A stretch of DNA of 64,000 bases, from NCBI GenBank assembly GCA_028752905.1, contig JAQNBH010000017.1, positions 37,431,929 to 37,495,928 of the forward strand, written 5' to 3'. A program made the translations under genes and the position numbers. Positions 59,095 to 64,000 of the stretch are shown here, piece after piece (within the stretch, counting starts at the first letter, position 1; each line of letters starts with the position of its first letter). This DNA comes from Cladorhizidae sp. MBARI D1340-BT2 (lineage: Eukaryota > Porifera > Demospongiae > Poecilosclerida > Cladorhizidae). The notes under the pieces were generated by a model. The model was not told the origin of the DNA and ran no database searches. It saw nothing but the letters and a program-made list of their open reading frames with translations.

Positions 59095-59271
59095 TTAAGA
59101 CAGGATCAAGTCTTTCCCCCCGCGATCTTGTAGTTCATAGACATTCGGGCGTTCACCTATGTTTGTCTTCTTCGACACTCCTTCACTTGTACAAACTCGG
59201 ACAGATGAACCTACAAGCTTTGTCTGTGGCAAGCTAAAGTTCCATGGCAAATAACACCAATCATGATCTAG
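59095..59271 (-). other. Conserved open segment, possible exon, block C
   Basis: Same 177-nt segment as 37341-37517, with the same terminal stop. Confidence 0.3.
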
Positions 59272-59918
59272 CTAACAAAACTAAAGTGAGTATCAATATG
59301 TTATTTAATGTACGTCGAGATAATAGATTTGTCAGGGGATTTTTTTCGAGGTAACTCATAATATCTATTTAACTGACTTCTTACTCCCCATGTTCAACCC
59401 TGATCTTTTCCTATTGCTGGACTGGATGGGTAGATTGAATTGAACCTTCTATTTCAAGTTGATAACTTGGATAACTACAAAATACTTGTTGGTCTATTTG
59501 CTACTTCACGCTGATGCCTATAACAAGAAACAAGATATATATATACATAAGAACACTAAAAAAAAAAACTAGCTCTAATACTAAAACAAGTTTCTACAAG
59601 AGCAATGTTAGGGAAGTGTTATAGTTCTTTTTCCACATGGCACTTGTGCCAGAGCAGGAAGCAATCATTTTTCTCTCCTGTGTGACATAACCTAGTGTTA
59701 CATTCTGGGCAGAACCTCACTGCATTGGACATTTTACTCCCCGTCTATGTAGTTTGCACTGAGTCCAATTGATGCATTGTTAGAAGGAGTGGTCAAGAAG
59801 TCAGAAAGTCAAGAGTCAGAAACTGAATGGCAGCCCAGCTGTCAATGTCACACGCTGCAGCCGTCAACTCATCATGCATAGTGTGAGTGAGTTTGTTAGT
59901 TGATTACCATTATCAAGC

Positions 59919-61065
59919 ACTATCAGTATGCAACCACTAATACTTGTAGTAAGTTATAGTGACAGACACTATCAATACATATTAGCTTTGATCATAATAA
60001 TGGGATAATAATAATTTATAACACATTTTAGGGGGTGGGGGTGGGGGGGGGGGGGGCATCCTGTATCCACCCATAAGGTGTGGTAATTGAATAAATTCTC
60101 CCAGGTTGCTTTCAACTACAATAATCTGCAACCAGTTCATTGGCTAGAATGATGTGGAATTCTTTAACTTTTTTGTTGGAATCATGTTGAAGAGTTTGTT
60201 ATTTCAAAGTGGAAGAAAAGGTGATTTCAACTCATACCTGCAGAAGCCGCCTCATGTGTGTTATAATTGACCAGCAGATTCCATCCCTTTATCTTCTTTG
60301 AATACTTCTGGCTACTTCTGAAGGTCAATATTTGTTCCCATATCCATTATGATCTTCTGGTCAAGCCAGTGTCACGAACTTTCCCTGCCGCATCATACTC
60401 ACTCATCTATATACTACATGTAATATTACTTGTGTGTGTCTTGTGTACCTGTGTGCATTTGGTGTGTGATTTTGGATGTGTGCATGTGTGTTTTTGTGTG
60501 TGTGTGTGCATGTTGGTATGATTTGTGTGTGGGTCTCCCTTACATTGTGGATGTGTGCAGGTGGTAATGCCTCTGAGATAGTTGATTGAGATGTAGGAAT
60601 ATATGATATTGTGTATGTGTCGATTCACAAATGGCTAATAACTCCTCCCCTTCACTAGTGATTGGACAAAGAAGATCTTTATCGTCACTCTCTTCCAGGA
60701 TACTAAGTCATCCAACTCATCATATGGGAACGACTATCTGACAAGACCTCTTCCATAATGTGTTGTAGATTATAGCAAATTCTCTTTGTCATGTTTGATA
60801 GCTGTATTATAATACATACATTGCTTTACACTCTATGACAATTTTCATGAACAAAATATTAGTACACATCCCATGATTAGATTCACACTGATACACATTC
60901 CTGTGGCAGATTGATAAACTCAGAGTGTCATTATCTGCCTACTACAACATGCTGTTTATGGCTACTAATTGGGGCCTAGACATTTGACGTACAAGTATGT
61001 CAAGTGCCATTTGTGGTTCTAAATGTTAGTGATTCAATAATTATGTATCAGCAAGCTTTCTGTTT
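59919..61065. other. Sequence between the palindromes, no recognised gene
   Basis: Contains a G-rich run at 60026-60056 (GGGGGTGGGGGTGG and on), with G-quadruplex potential, and a TG-rich stretch at 60428-60520. No coding signature is seen. Confidence 0.55.
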
Positions 61066-62254
61066 GTAGAACCTGATACAACAGAGACAGAATACACTAT
61101 AGTGTGTCTATCGTCTATAATCAGTTGAGTCTCTATTCTAGTGTTTTAATAATTAAAACCTGATACAACAGAGACAGAATATAACTAAACAATAGTGTGC
61201 CTATCGGGTTGAGTCTCTATTCTAGCATTTTAATAATTACTTTACCTGCGAGCTTTCTGTTTGTAGATCCTGATACAACAGAGACATAATCCAATTCCAA
61301 GCAATGGAGACACAACTGTTATTGTAGCTGTTGGGACAGCGATGGCAATAATAGTGCTGAGACCAATTGATTGCTCTGTGATAAATAGAAGCGATAAAAA
61401 TTAATGGGACATAAGCTAAATCAGAAATTACTAATGAGGTAAAATAACCATTGGTAACTCATTATAAAATAAGAACCTCCTAAATACCATTGCTAAGTCA
61501 ACTATTTTGACCTTCATAAATAAAAATAACACACAAAATAGAGCTACTACTTAAAGAATAGCTTAACACATATTCTTTGGGATACACTATCATTCTCTGT
61601 GGTAGCAAAATCTAGTCCTGTGATGTTAAACTAAGGATCTTTAAATCCTACAAATTGGTGGAATGAATTCTCTCTGTATACTCGATACATACAGCAGAGA
61701 GCCTAAGGTAAGTGTGACATAGAATTTATCCCTCTGACTAATGATGGGCTAGATAGAGAAGTAAGTTAATAAAGTGTGTTTTCATGGAGGATATTTCCCT
61801 CCAAGTATTGATCGTTAATAAAAAAATGAAAAACAACAACAAAACACATATTATAAACACCATTTTTAAATAAGAAGCTATACCATACAGATGGAAATGT
61901 TTGTCGTAATTATAGTTTGCGAATTGTGGTAAAAATGGAGTTTGAGAATTTAATATTTACGGTTTGCTGAAATTCATTTTATGATAACTATACACAACAG
62001 TATTATGACAATAATCATACAAAATATACCACCTGGCTTATCTTGAAAGTGTTCTCCTCTCCTTCACTTTTATATACCAGCCTTTCTGAACTCAATTTCA
62101 GGCTTCTGAGAGAGAGACTCCAGCACTTCTATTAGTCAGTCAACACTGTTAAGCTTGAGTATTGAAATATGAATGCGACTAGTTGCTTCTGATCCTTCTT
62201 TGCATAACTTGCTTGGAATTATTCCTTCAAATTATATTTAAAGGGTTTGTTAAC
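61066..62254. repeat. Left arm of the second palindrome
   Basis: Reverse complement of 62781-63968 (coordinates sum to about 125034). Only a few single-base differences and small indels are visible. It includes an inverted copy of the transmembrane exon and of the C-terminal part of the pogo-like remnant. Confidence 0.95.
61246..61375 (-). pseudogene. RTK transmembrane exon, inverted copy
   Basis: Identical in layout to 63659-63788, with acceptor and donor preserved. No RTK exon follows it in this orientation within the left arm, so it is an orphan. Confidence 0.65.
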
Positions 62255-62349
62255 AAAAGTGAAAGGAGCAGTATCTTCTTGACATAGCTACATGCTACAT
62301 GCTAAAGTGTTATCCTCCTTACCTAGCTATCAATTGAGATCAGACAGCC

Positions 62350-62900
62350 ATTCATTTTGTTCCAGTGAGTGGATGGACAATGAATAGACAAGGGGAGAAG
62401 TTAATCGGCATTTCTGGCTTTGATGACAAAAATGTGATCACAGTGCTTCTAGCAGTGGCACTTAGCTACTGGAATATATTTACCACCTCATATTCAGGGA
62501 AAAACACAAAGGTGGTGCCAGTTTCCACCTAAATGGGATGTTTGGCATTCAGAAAATCACTCATTTAATGAAGCTACATTGATTGGAAAGGTTCTGCTGC
62601 CATTTGTAGAAAAAAGTTAAGCCACGGTACCTTAAAGAGAATCGTCCATTTCCACAATTTTTATATACCTTCTGTGGCAAGCAAACTTTTGCATTTTGTG
62701 AGCATCTCAAAAAGAACAGCATCCACCAAATCATTGTGCCTGCTAATTGCACTGACAAGTTGCAATGCCTTGATCTTTCAGTTAACAAACCCTTTAAATA
62801 TAATTTGAAGGAATAATTCCAAGCAAGTTATGCAAAGAAGGATCAGAAGCAACTAGTCGCATTCATATTTCAATACTCAAGCTTAACAGTGTTGACTGAC
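62350..62900 (+). pseudogene. pogo/Tigger-type DDE transposase remnant
   Basis: Frames with several shifts give SEWTMNRQGEKLIGISGFDD, NVITVLLAVALS, SYSGKNTKVVP, HSFNEATLIGKVLLPFVE, KKNSIHQIIVPANCTD and KLQCLDLSVNKPFKYNLK, then FQASYAK after an in-frame stop. The order matches the pogo/Tigger (CENP-B-like DDE) core up to the characteristic LQPLDVSVNKPFK segment. The second catalytic Asp region is changed (FPQFLYTFCGKQ instead of a D-containing IFDNFKGQ type). It is dead. The part from 62781 on is also present, inverted, at 62254 and below. Confidence 0.75.
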
Positions 62901-63968
62901 TAATAGAAGTCTGGAGTCTCTCTCTCAGAAGCCTGAAATTGAGTTCAGAAAGGCTGGTATATAAAAAGTGAAGGAGAGGAGAACACTTTCAAGATAAGCC
63001 AGGTGGTATATTTTGTATGATTATTGTCATAATACTGTTGTGTATAGTTATCATAAAATGAATTTCAGCAAACCGTAAATATTAAATTCTCAAACTCCAT
63101 TTTTACCACAATTCGCAAACTATAATTACGACAAACATTTCCAGCTGTATGGTATAGCTTCTTATTTAAAAATGGTGTTTATAATATGTGTTTTGTTGTT
63201 GTTTTTCATTTTTTATTAACGATCAATACTTGGAGGGAAATATCCTCCATGAAAACACACTTTATTAACTTACTTCTCTATCTAGCCCATCATTAGTCAG
63301 AGGGATAAATTCTATGTCACACTTACCTTAGGCTCTCTGCTGTATGTATCGAGTATACAGAGAGAATTCATTCCACCAATTTGTAGGATTTAAAGATCCT
63401 TAGTTTAACATCACAGGACTAGATTTTGCTACCACAGAGAATGATAGTGTATCCCAAAGAATATGTGTTAAGCTATTCTTTAAGTAGTAGCTCTATTTTG
63501 TGTGTTATTTTTATTTATGAAGGTCAAAATAGTTGACTTAGCAATGGTATTTAGGAGGTTCTTATTTTATAATGAGTTACCAATGGTTATTTTACCTCAT
63601 TAGTAATTTCTGATTTAGCTTATGTCCCATTAATTTTTATCGCTTCTATTTATCACAGAGCAATCAATTGGTCTCAGCACTATTATTGCCATCGCTGTCC
63701 CAACAGCTACAATAACAGTTGTGTCTCCATTGCTTGGAATTGGATTATGTCTCTGTTGTATCAGGATCTACAAACAGAAAGCTCGCAGGTAAAGTAATTA
63801 TTAAAATGCTAGAATAGAGACTCAACCCGATAGGCACACTATTGTTTAGTTATATTCTGTCTCTGTTGTATCAGGTTTTAATTATTAAAACACTAGAATA
63901 GAGACTCAACTGATTATAGACGATAGACACACTATAGTGTATTCTGTCTCTGTTGTATCAGGTTCTAT
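62781..63968. repeat. Right arm of the second palindrome
   Basis: See the left arm; spacer 62255-62780. Near its outer end it contains two diverged copies of an about 120-bp unit with CTGTCTCTGTTGTATCAGG. Confidence 0.95.
63659..63788 (+). CDS. RTK transmembrane exon
   Basis: 130-nt exon between a TATCACAG acceptor and GTAAAG donor. It encodes QSIGLSTIIAIAVPTATI continuing to LGIGLCLCCIRIYKQKAR: a membrane-spanning helix followed by a basic stop-transfer stretch. It ends in phase 2, exactly the phase that the juxtamembrane exon (43261-43316) needs. This fits the membrane exon of the RTK whose N-lobe exons are repeated in the window; it is a partial gene because the next block starts 175 bp later and leaves the window. 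Confidence 0.65.
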
Positions 63969-64000
63969 AGTTTCAGGCATTACAACTGGAAAAGCCCTGC
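63963..64000 (+). repeat. Start of a further block copy at the window edge
   Basis: TTTCAGGCATTACAACTGG and the following bases match the reverse complement of 14122-14152 in block A, in the orientation of block B. It is cut off by the window end. Confidence 0.7.

Larger units (their letters stand above)
48387..59918 (-). repeat. Block C: right arm of the 23-kb palindrome
   Basis: Inverted copy of block B. Homology is broken near the centre (48437-48737), where the transposase N-terminal coding region is unrelated, and then continues to about 59874. Homology with block A reaches about 59918 (TTTGTTAGTTGATTACC). Confidence 0.95.

Noticed and set aside
48387..59918. Block C as a simple duplicate read or copy error of block B
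   Set aside because: Private differences (transposase N-terminus, D to N, microsatellite lengths, hammerhead-box difference) show that it is not a mechanical copy, though merged haplotypes remain possible.

Overview
The window is eukaryotic and animal-like. It is AT-rich, has short GT-AG introns (57-389 nt in the one well-preserved gene) and carries a receptor tyrosine kinase (RTK) with the HRDLAARN and DFG signatures. Microsatellites and many broken transposable elements fill the rest. Compact introns plus an apparently expanding RTK family suggest an early-branching metazoan, perhaps a sponge; that is an inference, not a demonstration.

Layout. (1) 1-5812, + strand: the 3' part of an RTK gene with eight visible exons. 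One intron has grown to 3.8 kb through a Penelope-like (PLE) fragment, microsatellites and a piggyBac-related scrap. (2) 7607-15102: block A, an inverted, diverged copy of the upstream part of this RTK region, containing a Ty3/Gypsy element. (3) 15.1-19 kb: the 3' end of a second Gypsy element with its LTR, a LINE reverse-transcriptase fragment, and a single-exon, frameshifted fucosyltransferase-like gene, all but the first on the minus strand. (4) 19-32.9 kb: minisatellites, a 1.4-kb alternating purine/pyrimidine tract, two hAT (ZMYM1-like) transposase remnants, hairpins and a LINE tail. (5) 32956-36720: a 3.7-kb TAA-type microsatellite.

(6) 36721-59918: the dominant structure, an inverted repeat with arms of about 11.6 kb (blocks B and C) and a 3-nt spacer centred on 48385. 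Each arm holds, from the outside in, a cysteine-rich piggyBac-like tail, a conserved 61-codon open segment, a broken Gypsy element, RTK exons, a PLE endonuclease fragment, microsatellites and a piggyBac transposase gene. The two transposases are divergent and nearly identical, but have unrelated N-termini and differ at one predicted catalytic aspartate. (7) 61066-63968: a second inverted repeat with a 526-bp spacer. It carries two copies of a transmembrane exon whose splice phase fits the RTK, and a pogo/Tigger-like transposase remnant lies across its spacer and right arm. The last 38 bases begin a further copy of the block.

The non-transposon content is essentially one RTK locus copied at least four times, in direct and inverted orientation. 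Only the copy at 1-5812 retains a complete catalytic domain. Blocks B and C share derived defects (a splice-donor mutation, a gag deletion, a protease-region duplication, a 102-nt tandem duplication, a PLE deletion) absent from A or from the first copy. One was therefore copied from the other recently, or they are haplotypes or fold-back reads joined in assembly.
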